From Brevibacterium epidermidis NBRC 14811 (GTDB lineage: Bacteria; Actinomycetota; Actinomycetes; Actinomycetales; Brevibacteriaceae), in the NCBI RefSeq assembly GCF_001570805.1, contig NZ_BCSJ01000015.1:248001-312000 (forward strand): a stretch of DNA of 64,000 nt. The letters are read 5' to 3'. A program made the translations under genes and the position numbers. Below, one piece after another: positions 57,271 to 64,000 of the stretch. Each line of letters begins with the position of its first letter. Within the stretch, counting starts at the first letter, position 1. Under the pieces are notes generated by a model. That model did no database searches. It saw only the letters and a list, made by a program, of their open reading frames with translations, and was not told the DNA's origin.

Positions 57271-57945
57271 ATGAAGGCACTGTGGGCAGCGGCCGCGGCC
57301 GCCGTGGGTGCGGCAGCCTATGGACTGAGCCGACCCGGTGTGCGCGAGACGCTCAAAGAAGACCTTGAGACCGTGAAGCGACGCGACCCGGCGGCACGCA
57401 ATGATTTCGTCTCGCTGGTCTCCTACCCCGGCATGCACGCCATCTGGGCGCACCGCGGACTGCACCGGCTGTGGCAGCACGACGCGGGAAAGGTGCCGGC
57501 TCGACTGATGTCTCAGCTCGTGCGGACGCTGACCGGGGTCGAGATCCATCCGGGAGCGGAGATCGGGCGTCGATTCTTCATCGACCATGCCAACGGCGTC
57601 GTCATCGGCGAGACCTCGGAGATCGGCGACGACGTCATGCTCTACCACCAGGTCACCCTCGGCGGCACGTCGATGGCGCAGACGAAGCGGCACCCGACGA
57701 TCGGCAATCACGTGCTTGTCGGTGCCGGGGCGAAGATCCTCGGCCCTGTCGTCGTCGGCGACAACTCCGCGGTCGGCGCCAATGCAGTCGTCGTCAAGGA
57801 CGTGGCAGCCGACTCGAGTGCTGTGGGAATTCCCGCAACCGTGCGCTCGAAGAAGAAGGACGGAGCCGCCTCGGCGAAAGCGGAGGTCGAAGCGTCGACG
57901 AAACGTCCGGACTTCATCCTCGAGGACCCTGCTCTCTGGATCTGA
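57271..57945 (+). CDS. cysE: Serine O-acetyltransferase
   Basis: 224 residues. A hydrophobic Ala-rich N-terminus (1-18) precedes the usual R-E-D-L and D-P-A-A; the left-handed beta-helix repeats span 90-175 with H-P-x-[13 protein letters not shown] and H-P-T-I-G. It makes O-acetylserine from serine and acetyl-CoA for CysK. The C-terminus [11 protein letters not shown] ends in Ile, as needed to insert into the CysK active site. A hairpin follows at 57969-57996. Confidence 0.95.
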   Translation: MKALWAAAAAAVGAAAYGLSRPGVRETLKEDLETVKRRDPAARNDFVSLVSYPGMHAIWAHRGLHRLWQHDAGKVPARLMSQLVRTLTGVEIHPGAEIGRRFFIDHANGVVIGETSEIGDDVMLYHQVTLGGTSMAQTKRHPTIGNHVLVGAGAKILGPVVVGDNSAVGANAVVVKDVAADSSAVGIPATVRSKKKDGAASAKAEVEASTKRPDFILEDPALWI

Positions 57946-57968
57946 CCACCACCCCGAACCGCGTGAAG

Positions 57969-57996
57969 GCGGCCCCTGCCTTTCGGCGGGGGCCGC
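57969..57996 (+). terminator. Terminator-like hairpin after cysE
   Basis: GCGGCCCCTGCC and GGCGGGGGCCGC pair around TTTC with one mismatch. The T tract is weak (TCTG). Confidence 0.6.
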
Positions 57997-58050
57997 TCTG
58001 CATCCCCGGGAATACTTTCGCGGCCACTTCTGTTAAGATTTCAACTAGTT

Positions 58051-58066
58051 ACTTCAAAATTGAAGT
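58051..58066 (+). promoter_or_regulatory. Palindromic MarR-type operator
   Basis: ACTTCA-AAAT-TGAAGT is a perfect palindrome about 60 bases upstream of the flavin monooxygenase gene. A TTCAACTAG sequence close by (58030-58048) may be a second half site. The last gene of the operon encodes a MarR protein. Confidence 0.6.
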
Positions 58067-58124
58067 TAATCCAATGAGGAGGCCGGTCGTGCGAACCCCG
58101 ATCGGCCCAGATGCAGGAGGCGTC

Positions 58125-59315
58125 ATGGAATTCGGAATCTTCACCATCGGCGATGTCACCACCGACCCCACCGACGGCACCACCGTCAGCGAGAACCAGC
58201 GGATCAAGAACACCGTCGAGATCGCCAAGAAGGCAGAAGAAGTCGGCCTCGACGTCTTCGCCACCGGTCAGCACCACAACCCGCCCTTCGTGGCCCCGGC
58301 GAACCCGCCGATCCTGCTGGCCAATATCGCCGCACAGACAGAGAAGCTCGAACTCTCCACGGCGACGACGCTCATCACCACGACCGATCCCGTGCGCATC
58401 GCCGAAGACTACTCGTACGCGCAGCACCTTTCCGACGGTCGCATCAGCCTGATCATGGGCCGCGGCAACACCGGCCCCGTCTATCCGTGGTTCGGCAAGG
58501 ACATCCGTGCCGGCATCCCGCTGGCGGTCGAGAACTACAACCTGCTCTACCGTCTGTGGCGTGAGAAGAACCTTGACTGGGAAGGCAAGTTCCGCACTCC
58601 GCTGGGCGGCTTCACCGTCACCCCGACCCCACTGGACGAAGTGCCGCCGTTCGTCTGGCACGGATCGATCCGCAGCCCCGAGATCGCCGAACAGGCCGCC
58701 TACTACGGCGACGGGTTCTTCCACAACAACATCTTCTGGCCGACCTCGCACACCGCGCGGATGGTTCAGCTCTACCGTCAGCGCTATGAGTACTACGGCC
58801 ACGGCACGGCCAGCCAGGCGATCGTCGGCCTCGGCGGTCAGGTATTCATGCGCAAGAACTCCCAGGACGCCGTCCGCGAGTTCCGCCCCTACTTCGACAA
58901 CGCCCCGGTCTACGGCCACGGACCCAGCCTCGAGGACTTCTCGACGCAGACCCCGCTGACCGTCGGTTCGCCGCAGCAGGTCATCGAACGCACCCTGAGC
59001 TTCCGCGAATGGGCTGGGGACTACCAGCGCCAGCTCTTCCTCATCGATCATGCGGGACTGCCGCAGAAGACGGTGCTCGAACAGCTCGACCTCCTCGGCG
59101 AAGAGGTCATCCCCGTCCTCCGCGAGGAGTTCGCGAAGGGCCGCCCGGCCGACGTCCCCGACGCTCCCACCCACGAATCCCTCGTCATCCGCCATCGCGA
59201 AGGCCGGGACCCGATCCCCGGCGGCGGAGAGGGATCGCGTGCGTTCGAAGACCGGCAGGCACGCGCCGCCGAAGCGGCCCAGAATGCGACACAGGAAGGA
59301 GCGAATCGCTCATGA
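58125..59315 (+). CDS. FMN-dependent luciferase-like monooxygenase (CE1758 family)
   Basis: 396 residues from ATG 58125 (AGGAGG 5 bases upstream). The bacterial luciferase TIM barrel is visible: D-V-F-A-T-G-Q-H-H at residues 43-51, I-S-L-I-M-G-R-G-N-T-G near 105-115, and P-F-V-W-H-G. The C-terminal 70 residues are less ordered. It would oxidise an unknown substrate with reduced FMN and oxygen. The next gene encodes the FMN reductase partner (CE1758/CE1759 pair of Corynebacterium), and the operon is closed by a MarR regulator. Confidence 0.92.
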   Translation: MEFGIFTIGDVTTDPTDGTTVSENQRIKNTVEIAKKAEEVGLDVFATGQHHNPPFVAPANPPILLANIAAQTEKLELSTATTLITTTDPVRIAEDYSYAQHLSDGRISLIMGRGNTGPVYPWFGKDIRAGIPLAVENYNLLYRLWREKNLDWEGKFRTPLGGFTVTPTPLDEVPPFVWHGSIRSPEIAEQAAYYGDGFFHNNIFWPTSHTARMVQLYRQRYEYYGHGTASQAIVGLGGQVFMRKNSQDAVREFRPYFDNAPVYGHGPSLEDFSTQTPLTVGSPQQVIERTLSFREWAGDYQRQLFLIDHAGLPQKTVLEQLDLLGEEVIPVLREEFAKGRPADVPDAPTHESLVIRHREGRDPIPGGGEGSRAFEDRQARAAEAAQNATQEGANRS

Positions 59316-60025
59316 GTACGAACACGATGCACATCGTGGCCGTGACCACCTCGCTCAGCGAGGACTCGACCACACTCAAACTCACCGATCGAGTGCTCGC
59401 ATCTGCCGCCTCGGCGGGGGAATCGGTGGGCATCGACGTGACCACGGACGTCATCAACGTCCGCAGCCTCGCCACCGCGCTCACGGATATGACCCTGACC
59501 GGGTTCCGCTCCGAAGCGTTGGAGCAGGCATTTGCGACCATCGCCGCCGCCGATGCGATCGTCACCGTCGCACCGGTGTACAAGGCAGCCCCCGTCGGCC
59601 TGCACACCCTGTTCTGGCAGCTCGTCGACGACAGGGCGCTGAGCCGCAAGCCCGTGCTCATCGCCTCCACCGGCGGAACTGCCCGCCATTCGCTGGCCGG
59701 GGACGCGGTGCTGCGGCCGATGCTGTCCTACCTCAAGGGCATCGTCGTGCCCACCACGGTGTTCGCCGCGACCGACGACTGGGGAACCGTCGAAGGCGGC
59801 CGTGCGCTGACCGCCCGGATCCGCCAGGCGGGGGAGGAACTCGTGTCCCTGACCGCAACGATCATCGGGGCCGGAAATGACGACTTCGCCGAGGTGGCCG
59901 ACCCCGATTCGCACGCAGGTGCAGGGGCGAACGCGACCCGGGGCACCTCCTCGGTGCATCGCGGAATCGTCGACGAATTCGACCCCGCGAACGTCACCCC
60001 GTTCGCACAGCTGCTCGAGGGCTGA
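59312..60025 (+). CDS. FMN reductase (CE1759 family)
   Basis: 237 residues, ATGA overlap with the monooxygenase gene. Flavodoxin-like NADPH-dependent FMN reductase fold: V-T-T-S-L-S-E-D-S-T near residue 12, P-V-Y-K-A-A-P near 88, S-T-G-G-T near 112. It supplies FMNH2 to the monooxygenase encoded upstream. The last 40 residues are a C-terminal extension. Confidence 0.92.
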   Translation: MSTNTMHIVAVTTSLSEDSTTLKLTDRVLASAASAGESVGIDVTTDVINVRSLATALTDMTLTGFRSEALEQAFATIAAADAIVTVAPVYKAAPVGLHTLFWQLVDDRALSRKPVLIASTGGTARHSLAGDAVLRPMLSYLKGIVVPTTVFAATDDWGTVEGGRALTARIRQAGEELVSLTATIIGAGNDDFAEVADPDSHAGAGANATRGTSSVHRGIVDEFDPANVTPFAQLLEG

Positions 60026-60026
60026 G

Positions 60027-60491
60027 ATGACGGAGATCAGATTCGGACTCGGGAAGGAGACGCTGGCGCAGAACGCGTGGCGGACCTATTTCGAGACCTC
60101 GCAGCGCCTCCGTCAGGCCCTCGAAGTCCAGCTCAAGGACGATGCAGGGCTCGACGTCAGCGACTACAACACTCTGCTCCTGCTGTGGGAAGCACCGGAG
60201 CGGACACTGACGATGAGCGCCCTGGCGAAGAAGCTCGTATTCTCGCCGTCGCGGCTGAACTATCGGATCAAGGTCCTCGTCGACGCAGGACTGGTGACGA
60301 AGACCCAGTGCCTCGACGACGGGCGCGCGCACAATGTGGCGCTGACCGAGGCGGGGGCACGGGCATTCCTGTCCGCGGGCTCCAAGCACAAGAGCTATGT
60401 CGACGAGGTCTTCTTCGACCATGTCAGCGACGCCGAACTCGAGGTGATCGAGGCCGTGTTCACACGGATCGGGAACTCCCTGCCCGAGTGA
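60027..60491 (+). CDS. MarR-family transcriptional regulator
   Basis: 154 residues from ATG 60027, one base after the previous stop. Winged HTH: recognition helix F-S-P-S-R-L-N-Y-R-I-K-V-L at about residues 73-85 and wing D-D-G-R-A-H-N-V-A-L. There is one cysteine (T-Q-C) near the wing, so oxidation or alkylation sensing is possible. It probably represses the operon through the palindrome at 58051-58066. Confidence 0.9.
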   Translation: MTEIRFGLGKETLAQNAWRTYFETSQRLRQALEVQLKDDAGLDVSDYNTLLLLWEAPERTLTMSALAKKLVFSPSRLNYRIKVLVDAGLVTKTQCLDDGRAHNVALTEAGARAFLSAGSKHKSYVDEVFFDHVSDAELEVIEAVFTRIGNSLPE

Positions 60492-60527
60492 TGAAGCGGG
60501 TTCCGGCCGAGTGATGAAGCGGGTTCC
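60485..60527 (+). repeat. Two tandem 20-base repeats across the MarR stop codon
   Basis: CGAGTGATGAAGCGGGTTCC occurs at 60485-60504 and 60508-60527 (period 23). The first copy contains the MarR stop codon; the second lies just after it. It is a small duplication at the gene end. Confidence 0.8.
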
Positions 60528-60604
60528 TCCCGTGTGCTGAGGCCCGCCATCTCAGAGTGACGAAGTTCTCGGCGCGGGGCGGGTCTGCGTGCCACAATGT
60601 GGGC

Positions 60605-61549
60605 ATGTCCATCACCACAATCGCCTTCCCGAACTCCGAGCTCCGCAACCGTGTGATCGCTCAGATCCCTGCTCACCAGCGCGCCGATGTCGACCTCGTC
60701 GTCTTCTCCGATGCCGAGCGATCGGCCAAGCTCAGCCGCGACGATGTCGACGTCGTCGTCCTGCCCTACCTGGATTCCGGACCGACGATCGAGCTGCTCG
60801 ACGAACTGCCCAACCTGCGCTTGGTGATCACGCAGACGACCGGATTCGACCCCGTCTCCCACCTGCCCGAACGCGGGATCCAGGTCGCGACCGCCTCGGG
60901 CGTGCACACCGGAGGAACCGCCGAGCTCGCTCTGGCACTGACCCTGGCCAGCCTACGCGGCATCGACGACGCCGTGCGCTCGCAGGTCTCGCGGGTGTGG
61001 GAGCACCATCGCTACCGTTCGCTGCAGGACCGTCGCGTGATGATCATCGGCGTCGGTGAGATCGGCTCGGCCATCGCCGATCGCTTCGACCCCTTCGAGG
61101 TTCAGCTCACTCGCGTGGCCTCGACCGCGCGTGAGGACGAGCGCGGGAAGATCCACGGCGTCGACGAGCTGCCGAAGCTGCTGCCCCACACCGAGGTGGT
61201 TGTGCTCATCACCCCGCTCAACGAGGGCACCCACCACCTCGTCGACGAGAAGTTCCTCAGCCAGCTTCCCGACAATGCGCTCATCGTCAACGTCGCCCGC
61301 GGCAAGGTGGTCGACACGGATGCGCTCGTGGCCGAGCTCGCCACCGGCCGACTCCATGCCGCCCTCGACGTCACCGACCCGGAGCCGCTGCCGCGCAACC
61401 ACGCACTGTGGGGCACCCCGAACACCCTCATTACGCCCCACGTCGGAGGCGACACCTCGGCGTTCGAGCCCCGAGTCGTGAAGATTCTCGCCGAGCAGGT
61501 CAGGCGGATCAACGACGGGCAGCAGCCGGTCAACCTCATCAAGGCCTGA
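60605..61549 (+). CDS. D-isomer specific 2-hydroxyacid dehydrogenase
   Basis: 314 residues from ATG 60605. Rossmann motif G-V-G-E-I-G near residue 143, substrate-binding region A-R-G-K-V-V-D near 225, Arg and the catalytic Glu in D-P-E-P-L, His in I-T-P-H. The first 100 residues are the lid domain. Such enzymes reduce 2-ketoacids, and this one resembles phosphoglycerate and hydroxypyruvate branches, so the substrate is not fixed. Stands alone. Confidence 0.88.
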   Translation: MSITTIAFPNSELRNRVIAQIPAHQRADVDLVVFSDAERSAKLSRDDVDVVVLPYLDSGPTIELLDELPNLRLVITQTTGFDPVSHLPERGIQVATASGVHTGGTAELALALTLASLRGIDDAVRSQVSRVWEHHRYRSLQDRRVMIIGVGEIGSAIADRFDPFEVQLTRVASTAREDERGKIHGVDELPKLLPHTEVVVLITPLNEGTHHLVDEKFLSQLPDNALIVNVARGKVVDTDALVAELATGRLHAALDVTDPEPLPRNHALWGTPNTLITPHVGGDTSAFEPRVVKILAEQVRRINDGQQPVNLIKA

Positions 61550-61597
61550 TGTTCCACCGCAGCACTGAGGCTTTCGAACAGGGCTGACGTGCCGTCA

Positions 61598-61621
61598 TTA
61601 GGTCACGCGAATCTGACCTAA
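61598..61621. promoter_or_regulatory. 24-base inverted repeat upstream of ilvD
   Basis: TTAGGTCA and TGACCTAA are perfect 8-base arms with an 8-base spacer. The spacing puts the arms on one face of the helix, as in dimeric regulator sites. It lies about 110 bases upstream of ilvD. Confidence 0.5.
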
Positions 61622-61647
61622 GCAGGCCCGCAACTCCGCCTCGCTGT

Positions 61648-61695
61648 CGGACTCTCGCGTGGTGCCCAGGAGAGGTTCCACCATGCGAGAGTCCG
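61648..61695 (+). promoter_or_regulatory. 16-base-pair hairpin in the ilvD leader
   Basis: Arms 61648-61663 and 61680-61695 pair fully, with one G-T wobble, around a 16-base loop. The hairpin ends 36 bases before the ilvD ATG. It has no T tract. It may be a leader control element or the terminator of the previous gene. Confidence 0.5.
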
Positions 61696-61731
61696 GCGTG
61701 CGGATGCTGAAATCGGGCGTAGCATGCCTGC

Positions 61732-63444
61732 ATGAGCATCGATACAGACAACACCACTCCCGACATCAAACCCCGTTCCCGCGATGTCACGGACGGCCTC
61801 GAAGCCACCGCCGCACGCGGAATGCTTCGCGCCGTCGGCATGGGCGACGATGACTGGGTGAAGCCGCAGATCGCGATCGCGACCTCGTGGAACGAGATCA
61901 CCCCCTGCAACATGTCGCTGCAGCGTCTCGGTTCGGCCGCCAAGGAAGGCGTCCACGAGGCCGGCGGCTTCCCGCTGGAATTCGGCACCATCTCCGTCTC
62001 GGACGGAATCTCGATGGGCCACGAGGGGATGCACTACTCGCTGGTCTCCCGTGAGGTCATCACCGACTCCGTCGAAACCGTGATGAGCGCCGAACGGCTC
62101 GACGGCTCCGTGCTCATGGCCGGCTGCGACAAGTCGATCCCCGGAATGCTCATGGCCTCCGCCCGCCTCGGACTCTCCAGCGTCTTCCTCTACAACGGTT
62201 CGATCATGCCCGGAACCGCAAAGATGGAGGACGGCTCGGAGAAGGAAGTCACCCTCATCGATGCCTTCGAGGCCGTCGGCGCCTGCCGCGCCGGCACCAT
62301 GTCCCAGAAGGACGTCGACGCCATCGAACGTGCCGTCTGCCCCGGTGAGGGTGCCTGTGGCGGAATGTACACGGCGAACACGATGGCCTCGGCCGCCGAG
62401 GCCATGGGGATGTCGCTGCCGGGTTCGGCCGCTCCGCCGGCCATCCACCGCAATCGCACGATGTTCGCTCGCAAGTCCGGCGAGGCGGTCGTGAACATGC
62501 TGCGCCAGGGCATCACTGCGCGCGACATCATCACCCGCGAATCGCTGCACAACGCCATCGCCGTGGTCATGGCCTTCGGCGGTTCGACGAACGCAGTCCT
62601 CCACCTGCTGGCCATCGCCCACGAGGCCGGAGTGGAACTCGAGCTCGACGACTTCAACCGCATCGGCGACAAGGTTCCGCACCTGGGCAACGTCAAGCCC
62701 TTCGGCCAGTACGTGATGAACGATGTCTTCAAGATCGGCGGCGTGCCCGTGATCATGAAGGCCCTCCTCGACGCCGGTCTGCTCAACGGCGACTGCCTGA
62801 CCGTGACCGGCAAGACCGTGGCCGAGAACCTCGAGTCGATCAACCCGCCGGACCCGGACGGGAAGATCCTGCGCGCGCTCAACAACCCGATCCACGCCAC
62901 CGGCGGCCTCACCGTGCTGCAGGGATCTCTAGCTCCTGAGGGTGCCGTCGTGAAGTCCGCGGGCTTCGACGCCGATGTATTCGAAGGCACCGCTCGCGTC
63001 TTCAACCAGGAGAAGCCGGCGATGGATGCCGTGCTGAACGGCGAACTGAAGAAAGGCGACGTCGTCGTCATCCGCTACGAAGGACCCAAGGGCGGACCCG
63101 GAATGCGCGAGATGCTCGCGATCACCGGAGCCATCAAGGGCGCGGGTATCGGCAAGGACGTCCTGCTGCTCACCGACGGCCGCTTCTCCGGCGGTTCGAC
63201 CGGTCTGTGCATCGGCCACATCGCCCCCGAGGCGGTCGACGGCGGCCCGATCGCGCTCGTCGAGGACGGTGACAAGATCACCGTCGACATCGCGGCCCGC
63301 TCGATCGAGCTCCACGTCGACGAGGAGGTGCTGGCCGAGCGTCGCAAGTCCTGGACGATCCCGGACAACCATCGCCTCACCGGCGTGCTCGGCAAGTACG
63401 CGAAGCTCGTGCAGTCGGCGTCGAAGGGCGCGGTCTGCTTCTGA
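61732..63444 (+). CDS. ilvD: Dihydroxy-acid dehydratase
   Basis: 570 residues, usual length for the shorter class. Cysteines C59, C132 and C203 have the spacing of the three [2Fe-2S] ligands of actinobacterial and plant DHADs (P-C-N, G-C-D-K-S, V-C-P-G-E-G), and C209 is in A-C-G-G-M. It converts dihydroxyisovalerate and dihydroxymethylvalerate into the ketoacids of valine and isoleucine. A strong hairpin ends the gene. Confidence 0.96.
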   Translation: MSIDTDNTTPDIKPRSRDVTDGLEATAARGMLRAVGMGDDDWVKPQIAIATSWNEITPCNMSLQRLGSAAKEGVHEAGGFPLEFGTISVSDGISMGHEGMHYSLVSREVITDSVETVMSAERLDGSVLMAGCDKSIPGMLMASARLGLSSVFLYNGSIMPGTAKMEDGSEKEVTLIDAFEAVGACRAGTMSQKDVDAIERAVCPGEGACGGMYTANTMASAAEAMGMSLPGSAAPPAIHRNRTMFARKSGEAVVNMLRQGITARDIITRESLHNAIAVVMAFGGSTNAVLHLLAIAHEAGVELELDDFNRIGDKVPHLGNVKPFGQYVMNDVFKIGGVPVIMKALLDAGLLNGDCLTVTGKTVAENLESINPPDPDGKILRALNNPIHATGGLTVLQGSLAPEGAVVKSAGFDADVFEGTARVFNQEKPAMDAVLNGELKKGDVVVIRYEGPKGGPGMREMLAITGAIKGAGIGKDVLLLTDGRFSGGSTGLCIGHIAPEAVDGGPIALVEDGDKITVDIAARSIELHVDEEVLAERRKSWTIPDNHRLTGVLGKYAKLVQSASKGAVCF

Positions 63445-63514
63445 TCCAGCTCAAGGTCCATTGCTGACCCCGCACGCTTCCGCGTGACGCTCAGCGACAC
63501 GGATCGGTACCACC

Positions 63515-63562
63515 ATCGCCGAGGCGGTGCAGACGTCACGTCTGCACCGCCTCGGCGATTTT
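63515..63562 (+). terminator. Terminator of ilvD
   Basis: 22-base perfect arms (63515-63536 and 63538-63559) followed by TTTTG. Both arms contain the window's common 10-mer CGCCGAGGCG and its complement. Confidence 0.85.
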
Positions 63563-63702
63563 GTGGGGATCTTCGCTGATCACAGCATCAGCTGATCTGA
63601 AGCCGCGACACGGAACTACAGTTACCGAAAAGTTACTTCGGCGTGTCGCGCGGATTTCCGGGGGACACGCGGCCTTGTCGCAATGATTACTGCAAGAGAC
63701 GT

Positions 63703-63731
63703 TTGTGCAACAGGTCACACAGGGATACAGT
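63703..63731 (+). promoter_or_regulatory. Predicted promoter of the ABC permease operon
   Basis: TTGTGC (63703-63708), a 17-base spacer and TACAGT (63726-63731). The start point is expected near 63738, about 200 bases before the permease ATG. Confidence 0.55.
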
Positions 63732-63824
63732 GCAGACACGTTCAGTCTTCTGTGATGAACCATTGACGGTTCACTCATATTGACTGATCAGAGGAAAATT
63801 CGCGCAAAGGAACCTTGATCGTTG

Positions 63825-63932
63825 ATGATTCGCACCGCTTACCCGATTCGCCGTGAGATCTACTCTCAGCTGCCGGGTCCCATGCACCATTACTCGATGA
63901 CCGGTGAGGCTCGGCTGATCCCTGTGTCGTAG
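63825..63932 (+). CDS. Short upstream ORF of 35 residues
   Basis: ATG to TAG, 8 bases before the permease start. There is no good RBS (AACCTTGATCGTTG). The residues (M-I-R-T-A-Y-P-I-R-R-E-I-Y-S) include aromatic and basic positions, and no family is recognised. It may be a leader peptide or chance. Confidence 0.35.
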   Translation: MIRTAYPIRREIYSQLPGPMHHYSMTGEARLIPVS

Positions 63933-63940
63933 TCGACGCC

Positions 63941-64000
63941 ATGGGCAAATACGTTCTGCGGCGGTTCATCAACTACTTCATCCTCGCGTTCATAGCGACG
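63941..64000 (+). CDS. ABC transporter permease, DppB type (partial)
   Basis: The first 20 residues, M-G-K-Y-V-L-R-R-F-I-N-Y-F, begin with the basic-then-hydrophobic N-terminus typical of peptide or nickel permeases. The gene runs off the window edge, so the family is likely but not certain. Confidence 0.65.
   Translation, partial: MGKYVLRRFINYFILAFIAT

Larger units (their letters stand above)
63445..63940. other. Intergenic region between ilvD and the permease gene
   Basis: About 500 bases. It holds the ilvD terminator (63515-63560), a promoter (63703-63731) and a short ORF (63825-63932), with a roughly 200-base leader. Nothing else is recognised. Confidence 0.6.

Overview
The window reads as chromosomal DNA of a high-GC actinomycete, most likely Brevibacterium or a close relative in the Micrococcales. 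The evidence is mycolic-acid-free actinobacterial gene families (SCO6745 family, CE1758/CE1759 flavin pair, LmeA-like protein, MT0933-type antitoxin-like protein), the actinobacterial order cysteine desulfurase - mnmA - methionine-synthase-like - ligA - gatCAB, an LPXTG-type sorting signal, and a DtxR/IdeR-type iron box. The genus is an inference; no 16S or other marker is in the window.

Layout. 1-4.3 kb (minus strand): tail of an unknown gene, a cytidine deaminase-ASCH fusion, a Ser/Asp-rich surface protein and a membrane-anchored propeller-like protein. 4.5 kb: tRNA-His with its promoter and terminator. 4.6-18.0 kb: an accessory island beside the tRNA. It holds a serine recombinase that has lost its catalytic N-terminus, an IS3-type transposase scrap with a stop and a frameshift, a seven-gene plus-strand metal operon (HMA chaperone, CPG-type P-type ATPase, cupin, quinone oxidoreductase-like, methyltransferase, Crp/Fnr regulator, TPC-type P-type ATPase), a minus-strand copper module (csoR, a frameshifted copB, the tail of a copA), an ankyrin-type protein and an HTH protein. 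A 10-mer that is very common in the rest of the window is absent from the island.

18.2-35.3 kb: lipoprotein, PfkB sugar kinase plus DapA-like aldolase, LPXTG-anchored choice-of-anchor I protein, siderophore-interacting flavoprotein behind an iron box, glutaminase-STAS fusion, antitoxin-like protein, two SulP-STAS transporters (one with an ArsR-type regulator), LmeA-like protein, lutABC lactate oxidation operon and an SCO6745 protein. 35.4-41.8 kb: orn, then two similar three-segment membrane proteins flanking a thioredoxin/TPR protein, and two small membrane proteins. 41.9-54 kb: cysteine desulfurase, mnmA, S9 peptidase, methionine-synthase-like, ligA, small secreted protein, gatCAB. 54.2-64 kb: membrane protein, def, cysK-cysE, flavin monooxygenase/reductase/MarR operon, hydroxyacid dehydrogenase, ilvD, and the start of a DppB-type permease.

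The most unusual item is the metal operon. An FNR-type box lies exactly where a class II activator would sit relative to a predicted -10 element, and the operon encodes its own FNR-type regulator with the E-x-x-S-R recognition signature and only two cysteines, spaced as in redox-switch FLP proteins.
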